Positions 42,890-51,609 are shown, counted from the stretch's first letter. The stretch is DNA of 64,000 nucleotides from Sideroxydans sp. (GCA_024636935.1 JAGXGC010000011.1:24511-88510), one strand, 5' to 3'. Numbers and translations are program-made. The notes: generated by a model not told the origin, from the sequence alone.

Positions 42890-43630
42890 TCAATCTTCGT
42901 TCTGAGCAGCCCCGCAACACTTTTTGTACTTCCTGCCACTGCCGCAGATGCATGGCGCGTTGCGGCTGATGTTGGGCGTTGCATTCTCAGCATTGCCATT
43001 GGCGTTTTCTGCTGCGCGACGTTGCGGTGCCCAGAATTTGTAGATCGCGCCGACGCTGGCCGGGATGGTTTTGGAAAGGGCTTCGCGTTGTGCGGGCGTT
43101 TCGATCAGCGCTTCTTCTGCTTCGGTGATGTCTGGCGAGCCGAGCAGGTAGATGGGGCGCAATACTTCGGCGGCATGCTTGGCTGCGAATAATGTCTTCC
43201 AGCTATCGCGCAGCATCTCAATGCCGGTCATGTAGCCGTTCGCCCAATTCTCGCCGTCGATGTATTCGTGCTCGTCGCCTTCGTAGACGTTCACATCGAA
43301 GATCGGCTCGAAACTTTCCAGTTCCTGATTCAGGCTCCACACGGTGGCATTCAGGTGGCGGATCAGCAGGCTGGTGATCTTTTCTGCTTGGGTGTCGCTG
43401 GTGAATGTCGGTGCATCTTCCGCTGCCGGGCCCCACACGCGAGGGATCCATTCGTCGGGTGTCGGTATGGCTGGGCCGGAGGCGATGGCGGTGAGGAAGC
43501 CATCCAGACTATCCAACATCATGACCTCGCTCGAGGTGGCGTCGGACATAAGGAAGCTATCCAGCGCTTCCATCTCTTGTTCGGAGAGGGCGGGTTTGGC
43601 TTCTATGGGGTTGGCTTCTTGTTTGGACAT
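42890..43630 (-). CDS. UPF0149/YecA-like protein with SEC-C motif
   Basis: The 246-residue product has the YecA-type N-terminal domain (MEALDSFLMSD, MMLDSLDGFLTAIASGP, WIPRVWGPAAEDAP). The C-terminal metal-binding motif is APCICGSGRKYKKCCGAA. SEC-C tails bind zinc and can contact ribosomes or SecB (family knowledge). Another SEC-C tail, cut off by a stop, lies about 1.2 kb downstream on the same strand. Confidence 0.85.
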   Translation of the reverse strand: MSKQEANPIEAKPALSEQEMEALDSFLMSDATSSEVMMLDSLDGFLTAIASGPAIPTPDEWIPRVWGPAAEDAPTFTSDTQAEKITSLLIRHLNATVWSLNQELESFEPIFDVNVYEGDEHEYIDGENWANGYMTGIEMLRDSWKTLFAAKHAAEVLRPIYLLGSPDITEAEEALIETPAQREALSKTIPASVGAIYKFWAPQRRAAENANGNAENATPNISRNAPCICGSGRKYKKCCGAAQNED

Positions 43631-43712
43631 GATTACGCGTGCTTCCGTATTGGGTGTTGCGGTGTATGGGGATATGCGGCTTGGTTCAGCTTTGCTTTAT
43701 CCGCAGGCTTGG

Positions 43713-44072
43713 TTAGATCGCGCTGATTAGTTGCTTGATCTGTGCATGAAGTTCCGGCAAGTCGGTGTGTATGGTCTTCCACACCATTTCTAGATCGACT
43801 TTGAAATAGCCATGCGCAACGCGGTTACGCATGGCGTAGATGACGGCCCAAGGAATATCAGGGTGTGCTTCGGCAAAGGCGTTGTGGTGGCGTTCGATGT
43901 TGTGAGCGGCTTCACAGATGACTTCGAAGTTGCGGATGACTGCGTCCTGCGTCTTCTGGTCTTTCAGGAACGATACTTCATCGGTGTCGGTCAGATAAGT
44001 GTCGATGCGTTCGATTGCTTCGATGATGTGTTCGAGATAGTCCGGTATGCGCAGTGGGTCGGCTTTACTCAT
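43713..44072 (-). CDS. hepT: HepT-like toxin (DUF86)
   Basis: The 119-residue helical protein has the HEPN motif RNRVAHGYF (R-x4-H-x-Y) near residue 88 and the usual DUF86 pattern (DYLEHIIEAIERIDTYL, FEVICEAAHNIERH). It overlaps the upstream nucleotidyltransferase gene by 4 bp. MntA-type partners modify the HEPN Tyr of HepT by AMPylation (known for other HepT/MntA pairs). Confidence 0.88.
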   Translation of the reverse strand: MSKADPLRIPDYLEHIIEAIERIDTYLTDTDEVSFLKDQKTQDAVIRNFEVICEAAHNIERHHNAFAEAHPDIPWAVIYAMRNRVAHGYFKVDLEMVWKTIHTDLPELHAQIKQLISAI

Positions 44073-44359
44073 ATCGGCATGGCTTCGTTCATGACTTGGG
44101 TGCGGAATTTTTCAGGCAATGCGTTGGGGGTGAGGACGTCCACGCTGACGTTGAGCAATCGTGCGACTTCAACTTGTATCTTGGCGATGTCGAACAATGT
44201 GGTTTCTGCGGTCGGCTCTACCAGCAGATCTAGATCGCTGCCTTCTGCATCATCGCCGTGCAGTGCAGAGCCGAATACACGCACGCCAGCCACGCGGTGG
44301 CTGAGTACGATGCGACGGACTTCGTCGCGATGTTGTTGTAAGGCGATAGAGGGGCGCAT
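44069..44359 (-). CDS. mntA: MntA-like nucleotidyltransferase antitoxin
   Basis: The 96-residue minimal nucleotidyltransferase has VFGSALHGDDAEGSDLDLLVE, the GSx(8-10)DxD active site, and ends shortly after. It is the upstream partner of the HEPN protein. The pair resembles a HepT/MntA toxin-antitoxin module. Confidence 0.88.
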   Translation of the reverse strand: MRPSIALQQHRDEVRRIVLSHRVAGVRVFGSALHGDDAEGSDLDLLVEPTAETTLFDIAKIQVEVARLLNVSVDVLTPNALPEKFRTQVMNEAMPI

Positions 44360-44417
44360 GGCTGTGTCCTGTTGAGTGGGCGCATTATAGCCAAGTGGCC
44401 GCGCGGGTGGCGCTGCT

Positions 44418-45290
44418 TCAGGAATAGTCGATGTCCTGCTCGCTGCCGATGTATTGGTCTTGCAGATCGGTGAGCAAGGTCTTGGCTTTTGTTCTGCCGT
44501 ATAGCTTCTTCACGATGGTGCCGCGCAGTTGTTCCATGCGCTCAAGCAGCATGGGCTGGTATTCGGCTGGGATCTTCTTCAGGAAGAGGTTCCAGCTGGT
44601 GTCGACGTCGGGCTTTGTATCGCGGATGTGGCTGATGAGGTTTTCCAGTGGTCTTTGTGCGGTGCGGGCGACGATGCGGCCATCGCCATAAAGCGCGAAA
44701 AGCACGGCCACGGTGATCGCGGCACTGGCATCCATCTCGGAGTCTCTCACCACACCACCGGCGTTGTGCTTGCGCAGCCATTTGCCGCAATCGATGATCT
44801 GTTGGTTGTGCTTCCTATCCACCAGCTCGTTCTTAAAGACAGCATCGCCCGACCAGCTTGATGCGGGGTCGGCGCTGCATATCTCCATGAAGATCGCTTT
44901 CAGGTTGCGTTGCTGCACGAAGGGATCGTTGTCAAAGTCGGAGACGTAGGCGGTGTAGGGTAGGGCGGACAGTTCCTTCATGTGGCGGAAGCCCATCTGG
45001 AACACGTATTCGGCGCCGTGCTGCAGCAGGAAGGAGAGCTTGGCTTCGCCGGTGTCGGCGATGTCCGCCTGACTGATGGCCAGCGAGATGCAGCCCACGG
45101 TGAGATGGAATGCGTCGTGTATGCCTTCCGCGGTGCGGTCGTTGGTGAACTTCTTGGCGACCAGCAGGTTGATGCCGCACAGTTCGTCGAACAGGATGCC
45201 GGCTGCTTGTTGATTGTCTGCACGCTGGCCGAGCGCTTCGAGCGCTTGCACAAGCTGGGGCGTGCGGGCGGTGTAGCTGGTGATGTTCAT
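44418..45290 (-). CDS. Unknown protein of the J-domain operon (290 aa)
   Basis: Its ATG overlaps the preceding stop by one base (TGATG). The product is soluble with no signal, and largely helical. Stretches such as AAGILFDELCGINLLVAKKF, FHLTVGCISLAISQADIA and EYVFQMGFRHMKELSALPYT do not match a family I know. It is the last gene of a four-gene, tightly coupled operon behind a J-domain gene. It lies 58 bp upstream of the MntA gene on the same strand. Confidence 0.75.
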   Translation of the reverse strand: MNITSYTARTPQLVQALEALGQRADNQQAAGILFDELCGINLLVAKKFTNDRTAEGIHDAFHLTVGCISLAISQADIADTGEAKLSFLLQHGAEYVFQMGFRHMKELSALPYTAYVSDFDNDPFVQQRNLKAIFMEICSADPASSWSGDAVFKNELVDRKHNQQIIDCGKWLRKHNAGGVVRDSEMDASAAITVAVLFALYGDGRIVARTAQRPLENLISHIRDTKPDVDTSWNLFLKKIPAEYQPMLLERMEQLRGTIVKKLYGRTKAKTLLTDLQDQYIGSEQDIDYS

Positions 45291-46099
45291 CAGGAGAAGA
45301 TGTCCTCACCCAGACTCGGTCGTGCGCCGGGCTTGGCTAGTGTGGCGGCTTTGCTAGGCACTTGTTGGCGCAGGCGCAGCAACAATTCTTTGGTGCTGCG
45401 GCCCACGGCGAACTGACTTTCGCGCGCTTCTTCGTCTTCTTCCGGTTCTTCGTCGTGCTCTTCGTCCGGGCTGGGGTGCAATTCGTTCTCGCCGGGGCGC
45501 CAGTCAGGGAAGATCTCGAACAGGATGTTGTCCCACGCTTCTTGGTCGTTGCGGATGATCTCCAGTGCCATCGGGATCACGTCATGGTCGGAAGTTGTGC
45601 TGCCGCTGCGGGGTGCGCCGAGGTTTTGGATGTCGTTGGCGATCTCGATGATCTCATCGATGGCGGTGGAGAACATCACGGCAAAGGCCGTCGTGCCCCA
45701 GTCGGTGGTCAGGGCTGCATTGAGCAGTTCGGCGCGACGGTCTTCATCGTCGGTGGCGTACACGATGCCGTGTATGTGCGCGAACAGCGATTCGGTGAGC
45801 ACTTCCGGCTCGTCTTCGATCCAGTCTTCATCCCATGTTGCGGCGAAGTAGGCGAGACTCTCGGCCCAGGCTTTGGGCGAGATGAGCATGGTCGCCAGCG
45901 ACAGCTTGCCGCCGTCGAAGGACGACAGATGGAGCGATGCGACATGTGCTTCCAGCGAATCGAGCACTTGGACCACAGCGAGGTCACCGAACTTCTCGGC
46001 TGTTTCGTTGATGGCTTCTTCGGCGTGCTCGGGCGAACCTGCCAGCACCAGTTCGGTGACTTGCAGGCTGATCGCTGGAAGTTGGGGGTTGTCAGTCAT
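45290..46099 (-). CDS. Unknown acidic protein of the J-domain operon (269 aa)
   Basis: The ATG at 46097-46099 has GGAGACGG upstream and overlaps the previous stop by 8 bp. The protein is soluble and very acidic near the C-terminus (about residues 220-240, runs of Glu and Asp). It ends in a more basic tail (STKELLLRLRQQVPSKAATL). N-terminal helices include AEEAINETAEKFGDLAVVQV. The family is not recognised. Confidence 0.75.
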   Translation of the reverse strand: MTDNPQLPAISLQVTELVLAGSPEHAEEAINETAEKFGDLAVVQVLDSLEAHVASLHLSSFDGGKLSLATMLISPKAWAESLAYFAATWDEDWIEDEPEVLTESLFAHIHGIVYATDDEDRRAELLNAALTTDWGTTAFAVMFSTAIDEIIEIANDIQNLGAPRSGSTTSDHDVIPMALEIIRNDQEAWDNILFEIFPDWRPGENELHPSPDEEHDEEPEEDEEARESQFAVGRSTKELLLRLRQQVPSKAATLAKPGARPSLGEDIFS

Positions 46100-46610
46100 T
46101 ACCGTCTCCGCGTGTATCGAATAGGTGTTGGATGTTCTCGCCGTGCGAAGACTGGTCGTCATCTTCGTCGTCGTTCTCTTTGTCTTCTTCTTCCCGCAAG
46201 GCGTCGAGAGAGTGATCCTCTTCTTTCAAGCCCTTGGAGTTCTTGAACAGGAAGGCGGTGATGATCGCTTTGCGTGCCAGCTCCGGATCGGCTGCGAACA
46301 CGGTGGACAAGGCATCGCTGGAGGAGGAATTGGCGCAAGACACCATCTGCATCACTTTGTCGGCATCGCCTTCGTCATATTGGGCTGCTTCGGCCATCAG
46401 GCCGGCCAAATCACCGAACACCAGATGATCGACCAGCGCGAAGCTCAGCAGGTTCACGTCGTCGATGCCCATGCCATTGGCGAATTCTGCGAGCAAGGAA
46501 GCGATGACGCGATCGTAACGCTTTATGTCGGGTGGCTCGCCCAATGTGTCACTGATCTGGTGGCCGAGTTCGCGCGATTGGTAGAGGAATTCTTGATGGA
46601 TGTTTTTCAT
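46092..46610 (-). CDS. Unknown acidic-tailed protein of the J-domain operon (172 aa)
   Basis: The ATG has AAGAAG upstream and lies 19 bp after the J-domain gene stop. The product is helical (IHQEFLYQSRELGHQIS, YDRVIASLLAEFANGMG) and ends in a strongly acidic tail (KEEDHSLDALREEEDKEND and more). No known motif. The gene overlaps the next one by 8 bp. Confidence 0.75.
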   Translation of the reverse strand: MKNIHQEFLYQSRELGHQISDTLGEPPDIKRYDRVIASLLAEFANGMGIDDVNLLSFALVDHLVFGDLAGLMAEAAQYDEGDADKVMQMVSCANSSSSDALSTVFAADPELARKAIITAFLFKNSKGLKEEDHSLDALREEEDKENDDEDDDQSSHGENIQHLFDTRGDGND

Positions 46611-46629
46611 GATGATCTTCTTAAATGGT

Positions 46630-46929
46630 TTAACGGTCGCTGCGCGGCAATTCGATGCCGCATCGGGTGAATAATGCGCCCCACAGATTCTGTGCTTCCT
46701 GCTCGGGGTCGATGACGATGCGGTTGTTCTGGCTGTAGTTGTATTCAGCCCGCTTCTGCGGATCGGAAAGCAACTCGTACGCCTTCTTGATGGCGTTGAA
46801 TCTGACTTCAGCGCTGGCGTTTGGGTTGCGGTCCGGGTGATGGCGCATGGCAAGTGCGCGGTATGCCTTCTTGATGTCTTCTGTCGAAGCGGTCGGCGAG
46901 ACGCCAAGAATGTTGTATGGGTTTTCCAA
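46630..46929 (-). CDS. Small J-domain (DnaJ-like) protein
   Basis: AGGAGG lies 5 bp before a TTG start at 46929, which gives 99 residues: [31 protein letters not shown] (HPD motif present), [13 protein letters not shown], then a short tail ending [11 protein letters not shown]. There is no zinc finger or client-binding domain, so it is a dedicated J-protein that presumably recruits Hsp70 to a specific client. It leads an operon of three unknown proteins, two of them with acidic tails. Confidence 0.85.
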   Translation of the reverse strand: MENPYNILGVSPTASTEDIKKAYRALAMRHHPDRNPNASAEVRFNAIKKAYELLSDPQKRAEYNYSQNNRIVIDPEQEAQNLWGALFTRCGIELPRSDR

Positions 46930-47040
46930 TGAGGCCTCCTGCAAGGCGCGCGATTTTACCAATTTCCATCGATGACTGTTGAGGTTCCACTCAATGCAGC
47001 AGGAGCGGGCTTTGTACGGGGCTTTGGGCCGTAATTGAAC

Positions 47041-47070
47041 AGCGGCCGTTGCTTGCGCAAACGACCGCTG
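47041..47070 (-). terminator. Possible terminator of the 88-residue protein gene
   Basis: AGCGGCCGTT and AACGACCGCT pair across a short loop. The minus-strand T run is weak, so the call is tentative. Confidence 0.4.
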
Positions 47071-47092
47071 AGTTTTGTGGCGCCGAAAGGGA

Positions 47093-47359
47093 TTACTTCT
47101 TGGACTTCTGTGCTGCGATGCTCTTGAACTTGCCCGTCTCTTCAATGTGCTTGTTCAGGTCTTTCATGTTTTTGCGCCATTCATGCAGTTGTTCATCTTC
47201 CACTTCGAGCTGGATGGCCAGGGCTTCTTCGCGGGTGAGTTTTTCTTTATGCAGGCGCTTGGGCAATTTGCCGCTCATGCGGGACAGCAGGCGCTCTGCT
47301 TCTTCTTCGCTGAGTGCGCGTGCTTTAACTTCGTATTCCGGACTGCTGATCTTTGCCAT
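47093..47359 (-). CDS. Small charged hypothetical protein (88 aa)
   Basis: GGAGG precedes the ATG at 47359. The product is soluble, rich in Glu, Lys and Arg, and entirely helical in appearance ([38 protein letters not shown]), ending in [12 protein letters not shown]. It looks like a conserved small protein of betaproteobacteria, but I cannot name it. It is 28 bp after dgkA on the same strand. Confidence 0.7.
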   Translation of the reverse strand: MAKISSPEYEVKARALSEEEAERLLSRMSGKLPKRLHKEKLTREEALAIQLEVEDEQLHEWRKNMKDLNKHIEETGKFKSIAAQKSKK

Positions 47360-47387
47360 TTGTAAATTCCTCCGATAATTATTTTTA

Positions 47388-47780
47388 TTAACCCAACAGT
47401 ACCAAGCCCCACACCACACAGACATTGATCAGGCTCACCAGCACGGCTGAGCTGCCGATGTCTTTTGCGCGTTTGGCAAGGTCGTGATTCTCCAGCGAGA
47501 TGCGATCAACAGTGGCTTCGATGGCGGAGTTGAGTAACTCGACGATGATGACCAGCAGCACGCTGCCGATCATTAGTGCCTTGGCGATCATCGTCACAGG
47601 TAGCCACAGGGCAAGCGGGATGAGAACGATGGCGAGCAACACTTCCTGACGGAAGGCGTCTTCATGTTTGTAAGCGGCGCGGAAGCCTGCGATGGAGTAG
47701 CCGAAGGCGTTCCACAGGCGTACGAAACCGGTTTTTCCTTTGTGGGGGCTTTGCAATTGTTGCTCCTGAAGCGTTGTCAT
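47388..47780 (-). CDS. dgkA: Diacylglycerol kinase
   Basis: The 130-residue membrane protein has the DgkA core: three membrane helices, AIVLIPLALWLPV, IVELLNSAIEATVDRI with the catalytic Glu, and AKRAKDIGSSAVLVSL. It converts diacylglycerol to phosphatidic acid at the inner membrane and so recycles lipid. The acyltransferases upstream make it likely that this locus serves lipid turnover. Confidence 0.95.
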   Translation of the reverse strand: MTTLQEQQLQSPHKGKTGFVRLWNAFGYSIAGFRAAYKHEDAFRQEVLLAIVLIPLALWLPVTMIAKALMIGSVLLVIIVELLNSAIEATVDRISLENHDLAKRAKDIGSSAVLVSLINVCVVWGLVLLG

Positions 47781-47810
47781 ATTGAGTTTGATCGGGTCCG
47801 ATAACTATAC

Positions 47811-47844
47811 ACAAAAAAGAACGCGCACCAGACTGCGTGCGCGC
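47811..47844 (-). terminator. Terminator after the acyltransferase operon
   Basis: GCGCGCAC/GTGCGCGT hairpin followed on the minus strand by TTCTTTTTTGTG, 27 bp past the OlsB-like gene. Confidence 0.85.
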
Positions 47845-47870
47845 AAGGGAGGAGAGAACAAGATAATGAT

Positions 47871-48632
47871 TTATGCCGCCTTTCTCAGGAAGTGCTTGGC
47901 ATAGCGTGCGTTCATGCGCGACACCGGCATCAGGATGAACAGGTCGGCACAATTGAATTCAGGATCCCACGCCGGTTCGCCGGCGATGTAGGCACCAAGG
48001 CGCAGATAACCTTTGATCAGCGGCGGGATGGTGACTTCTAGCTCCCGGTTCAGCGATTCCAGCGGCAGGCGGCAATGCGGGAACACGGTGTACTCGGACG
48101 GCGCGGCGTGCAGCTTGTGTACCTTGTTGAACACGCTGGCTGCGTAGTGGCCGCCATCGGCCATGCTGATGCTGGCACAGCCGATCAGGTATTCGTGGTT
48201 GTGCTTGCCGATGTAGTCAGCCAGACCGCTCCACAGCTGGGTGATGGTCGCGCCATCGCGATAGTCGGGATGCACGCAGGAGCGGCCCACTTCCACCATG
48301 CGATCGCGCAGATTCTCCAGACGTGACAGGTCGAACTCTGTCTCGGAATAATAACCACCGGCATTGACGGCTTGTTCGGGCGGCAGGATGCGGTAGGTGC
48401 CCACCACTTTGTCGTTGCCGTGGTCGCGCACTAGCAGGTGGTCGCAATATTCGTCGAAACGGTCGATGTCTAGGCCGAGATTGGCGCTGGGCAGGTTGGC
48501 GCCCATCTCTTCGCCGAACACTTTGAAGCGGATGCGCTGTGCTTCGGCGATCTCGGCCACCGAACGTGCCATGTTGAAAGTGAGGCGGCGTGGTGCTTCC
48601 TGCGTCTGTTGCTGACGGATCAGATCTAACAT
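47871..48632 (-). CDS. olsB: OlsB-like GNAT N-acyltransferase
   Basis: The 253-residue protein has the acyl-homoserine-lactone-synthase-like GNAT fold of OlsB/hemolysin-type acyltransferases: AEAQRIRFKVFGEEMGA, DEYCDHLLVRD, VGTYRILPPEQA, VEVGRSCVHPDYRDGATI and AYIAGEPAWDPEFNCADLFI. OlsB acylates ornithine with 3-hydroxyacyl-ACP to lyso-ornithine lipid. The adjoining PlsC-type gene fits the second step. The pair supports ornithine-lipid synthesis, but the amino acid used cannot be read from sequence. Confidence 0.78.
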   Translation of the reverse strand: MLDLIRQQQTQEAPRRLTFNMARSVAEIAEAQRIRFKVFGEEMGANLPSANLGLDIDRFDEYCDHLLVRDHGNDKVVGTYRILPPEQAVNAGGYYSETEFDLSRLENLRDRMVEVGRSCVHPDYRDGATITQLWSGLADYIGKHNHEYLIGCASISMADGGHYAASVFNKVHKLHAAPSEYTVFPHCRLPLESLNRELEVTIPPLIKGYLRLGAYIAGEPAWDPEFNCADLFILMPVSRMNARYAKHFLRKAA

Positions 48633-48642
48633 CGTTGCACTC

Positions 48643-49449
48643 CTATCTTGTCGATGGGAGCAGATTAGTTTCTGAATGTTGCGGATGAGTTAACGCAATA
48701 TGAAGCTTGTGTGACTGGGCTTGTTCCAGCGCCGAAGCGATCTGTTCATGCGCGCGCTGCGCCAGTTCGCGACGCTCAAAATCAGCGGCGTGCAGCGATG
48801 GCGTGGGCATCAAGCGCACATGCAGCTTGGGGGTGTTGAGTAGCGTCCACATCGATGTGCCGAAGGAGATGTCGTCGATGTATGCGGCGGCAGTGCTGCG
48901 TGCTCCGCTATCGTCTTGGTAGCGGATGGCGATGGGATGCAGTGACACTTTTGCGTCGATGGCCGGTTGCAGCAAGGAAGCATGGAAGTGAGCGACCTGC
49001 GCGCCGTCGGTGCTGGTGCCTTCCGGAAAGACGGCGAGGCATTCGCCCTGCTGCATCAGTGCGCCGAGTCGTTGGTTGATGCGGGCTGCTGCGCGGGCGT
49101 TACCGCGCTCGATGAACAGGGTGTTGGCCCGTGCGCATAACCAGCCGATGGCAGGCCAGCGCCGCACCTCGGATTTGGCGACGAAGCGCATGGGTACAAC
49201 TGAATTCAAGACGAATATGTCGAGCCAGGAGATGTGGTTGCTGACGATGAGTCCGTTTCGCAAGCCTGGAAAGTCCGCCGCTGCCAGTTTGACGTTGAAG
49301 ATGTGAAGCAGGTCGGCAGACCAGTTTTGCAGGATGCGGCGGCGCATCCCTGCTGACAGGCGAGGGTAGATCACGGCCATGACTAGGCCATAGCCGATGT
49401 GTAGCGTGAGGCGGAGCGCCCGGAGCAGGGCGATGCTATTGCGCAGCAT
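48643..49449 (-). CDS. olsA: Lysophospholipid/OlsA-like acyltransferase (PlsC family)
   Basis: The 268-residue protein has an N-terminal membrane helix and the PlsC motifs: VSNHISWLDIFVL (HxxxxD variant NHISWLD), ERGNARAAARI, and VFPEGTSTDG. It lies 10 bp upstream of the OlsB-like gene. Either glycerophospholipid or lyso-ornithine-lipid acylation is possible; the pairing with OlsB favours the second. Confidence 0.8.
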   Translation of the reverse strand: MLRNSIALLRALRLTLHIGYGLVMAVIYPRLSAGMRRRILQNWSADLLHIFNVKLAAADFPGLRNGLIVSNHISWLDIFVLNSVVPMRFVAKSEVRRWPAIGWLCARANTLFIERGNARAAARINQRLGALMQQGECLAVFPEGTSTDGAQVAHFHASLLQPAIDAKVSLHPIAIRYQDDSGARSTAAAYIDDISFGTSMWTLLNTPKLHVRLMPTPSLHAADFERRELAQRAHEQIASALEQAQSHKLHIALTHPQHSETNLLPSTR

Positions 49450-49455
49450 GCGATG

Positions 49456-49590
49456 TCAGTCCAGCGAGAATATGCACAGGGTGCAGAAAAAGCTGAGCGT
49501 GGCATCGAATCCTTTTGTCAGCAGCAGGCCTGGGATGCTGATGCGGCTGTGTGTGCGGCAGTCTTTCGTGTGGCGTGCGGTTCGCTTCAT
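49456..49590 (-). CDS. Possible 44-residue small protein
   Basis: A short ORF with AAGGA before the ATG fills the gap between the EAL gene stop (10 bp) and the acyltransferase start (6 bp) on the same strand. The product (RISIPGLLLTKGFDATLSFF and a CTLCIF end) has one hydrophobic stretch and no known motif. It could be a chance ORF. Confidence 0.3.
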   Translation of the reverse strand: MKRTARHTKDCRTHSRISIPGLLLTKGFDATLSFFCTLCIFSLD

Positions 49591-49600
49591 GTCGATTCCT

Positions 49601-51472
49601 TCACTGGGGTGGGAGTGTGCGCTGCTCTACAAAAAGGCTGTTGCCCTGCATCTTCTTCGCCATCTTCTTGGCATCGGTCATCGCGGCGGAGACTTCGTGG
49701 TGTGATGGGAACTGGCCCGCTTCAATTTTAATCGCACCGATGGACAGGCTGCTGAGCGGGTGGAACTTCACCGTGCCGTCGCGACCTTCGCTGGTGTAGC
49801 CACCGGCGGCCAGATGATCCTCGCGGAACATCAGCGAGGCTGCTTGCTCGAACGAACGTAGCGCTTGTTCGCAACGTGTCTGCCAGTCGCGACTCTGCAT
49901 CAGCAGGATGAAGTCGTCGCCGCCGATGTGGCCGATGAAATCCAGTTTTGGGTCACAGGCCCAGCTCAGCACGCGTCCGGTGAGCTGGATCATCTCGTCG
50001 CCTTTGCGGTAGCTGTAGGTGTCGTTGAAAGGCTTGAAGTGATCGAGGTCGCAGTAACAGGCGACAAAAGGTGTATCGGCATTTAGCAGACGGCCGATGT
50101 GTTCGTTGATCGGTACGTTGCCCGGCAGCAGAGTGAGGGGGTTGGCGTAGCGCGCGGCCTCCAGTTGCATCTGGGTCAGCTCGCGCAGCAGTGCCTGTCC
50201 CGAAGCGAAGCCGATGTAGCGCTCCTGCTCGGTGATGATGAAGCCGTCGGCAAAATGCCGGTCTTCTGATTCGGCGAGGAAGTGACTGAGTTCCTGGATG
50301 GGCATGTTCTTTTCCACCAGTAGCGGTGTGTTCTGGATTAGTTCGCGGCAGGGTTTCTTGCCGTGCAGTTCGCGCTGGTAGGGTTTGGCAAAACGGTCGA
50401 TGAAGCTGTAGCGGTTGATCAGGCCGACCGGCTTGCCGCTGCTGACCACTGGGATGGCGCGCAGGGTAGGGTCGATATTGAAGCGGTCGATGATGTGGTC
50501 GATCAACATGTCGGGCTGCACCGGTTCGATGTAGCTCAGTAGCTTGTGCGCAGTGGCCTGAGAATAGAGCGCGTTGGACGGGCAAGGCGCTCCCGGAAAG
50601 ATGGAGATGCTGGAGGCGTTGATGATGCGACTGGTCTCGGCCGAAGCGTGCAGGGGCGGGGTTGGGGCGGGGCGTGCGATGAAGTAGCCCTGACCGAGTG
50701 CGATGCCGAGGTCTTTGACGACTTTGAGTTCGGCTTCTGTCTCCACGCCTTCTGCGATGACTTTGGTGCCGCAACTTTCCGCGATGCTCTGGATGGATTT
50801 TAGGAATTGCAGCTTGATCGGGTCGGTGTCCACGCCCTGCACGAAATGCATGTCTATCTTGATGTATTCGGGACGCAGCTCGGACCAAAGACGCAAGCTT
50901 GAGAAACCTTCCCCCAGATCGTCGATGGCGATCTTGAAGCCCATGCCGCGATAGTGCAGCAGCGCGCTGCGCATGGCCTCGAAGTCGAAGGTTGGCTGGT
51001 TCTCGGTGATCTCGATGACGACACGCGACGGGTCGATGTCGAGTTGTTCTAGGAAAGCCAGCGTTTGGCCGTTGCGGAAGCTGGGCTGTGTCAGCGTCTG
51101 CGGACTGACGTTGAGGAATAACTGGCCGGGCAGGTCTTGCCGGGCGAAGCTTTCCAGCACGGTCTGCCGTGCGAGCATCTCAACTTCCAGCGCCAGACCT
51201 TCGCGCTCGGCGGTACTGAATAGATTGACGGGTGAATGTAGCGGGCTGTTGGCAGGGCCGCGGATTAAGCCTTCGTAGCCGAGAAATTCGCCGCGCTGGA
51301 GGTCGATGATGGGCTGGAACAGCGCGCTTAGATTCTTGCGCGCTAGTATTTCCTGAAGCGGAGTCATGGCATGTTCCTCGTATTCTTTTGAAAGCACCAA
51401 ATCAGCCAGAAACTGTGCGCGTGGTGCACGCGGGAATGAATGTTGTTGGGCAGGCGGCAGGACGGAGAACAT
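49601..51472 (-). CDS. EAL-CBS-GGDEF c-di-GMP phosphodiesterase-type protein
   Basis: The 623-residue protein has an EAL domain (about residues 38-285). The signature is LGYEGLIRGP (EGL in place of EAL), with VIEITENQP, IDDLGEGFSSLRLW, YIKIDMHF and VIAEGVETEAEL retained, so activity is likely. A CBS-like pair follows (about 320-450: LRAIPVVSSGKPVGLINRYS, HFADGFIITEQERYIGFAS), then a GGDEF domain (HIGGDDFILLM, degenerate). The 51472 ATG has GAGGTGAG upstream; an in-frame ATG at 51367 is possible. It is a soluble c-di-GMP-hydrolysing candidate. Confidence 0.88.
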   Translation of the reverse strand: MFSVLPPAQQHSFPRAPRAQFLADLVLSKEYEEHAMTPLQEILARKNLSALFQPIIDLQRGEFLGYEGLIRGPANSPLHSPVNLFSTAEREGLALEVEMLARQTVLESFARQDLPGQLFLNVSPQTLTQPSFRNGQTLAFLEQLDIDPSRVVIEITENQPTFDFEAMRSALLHYRGMGFKIAIDDLGEGFSSLRLWSELRPEYIKIDMHFVQGVDTDPIKLQFLKSIQSIAESCGTKVIAEGVETEAELKVVKDLGIALGQGYFIARPAPTPPLHASAETSRIINASSISIFPGAPCPSNALYSQATAHKLLSYIEPVQPDMLIDHIIDRFNIDPTLRAIPVVSSGKPVGLINRYSFIDRFAKPYQRELHGKKPCRELIQNTPLLVEKNMPIQELSHFLAESEDRHFADGFIITEQERYIGFASGQALLRELTQMQLEAARYANPLTLLPGNVPINEHIGRLLNADTPFVACYCDLDHFKPFNDTYSYRKGDEMIQLTGRVLSWACDPKLDFIGHIGGDDFILLMQSRDWQTRCEQALRSFEQAASLMFREDHLAAGGYTSEGRDGTVKFHPLSSLSIGAIKIEAGQFPSHHEVSAAMTDAKKMAKKMQGNSLFVEQRTLPPQ

Positions 51473-51609
51473 GGCTCACCTCAATCTTTGATTACGGGCG
51501 CGCAGATTAGCTCGGCAGTGTTACGGGCAGATGACGGCTTTCCCATCTGCGCAAGGCGGTTACAATACGTGCCGCTTCGTCGTCGCCTACACTTCCAGAG
51601 GGTTAACGC

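Noticed and set aside
49953..50888. 311-codon minus-strand frame inside the EAL-CBS-GGDEF gene
   Set aside because: Off-frame reading of the same strand, rich in His, Arg and Pro; the EAL frame has all motifs.
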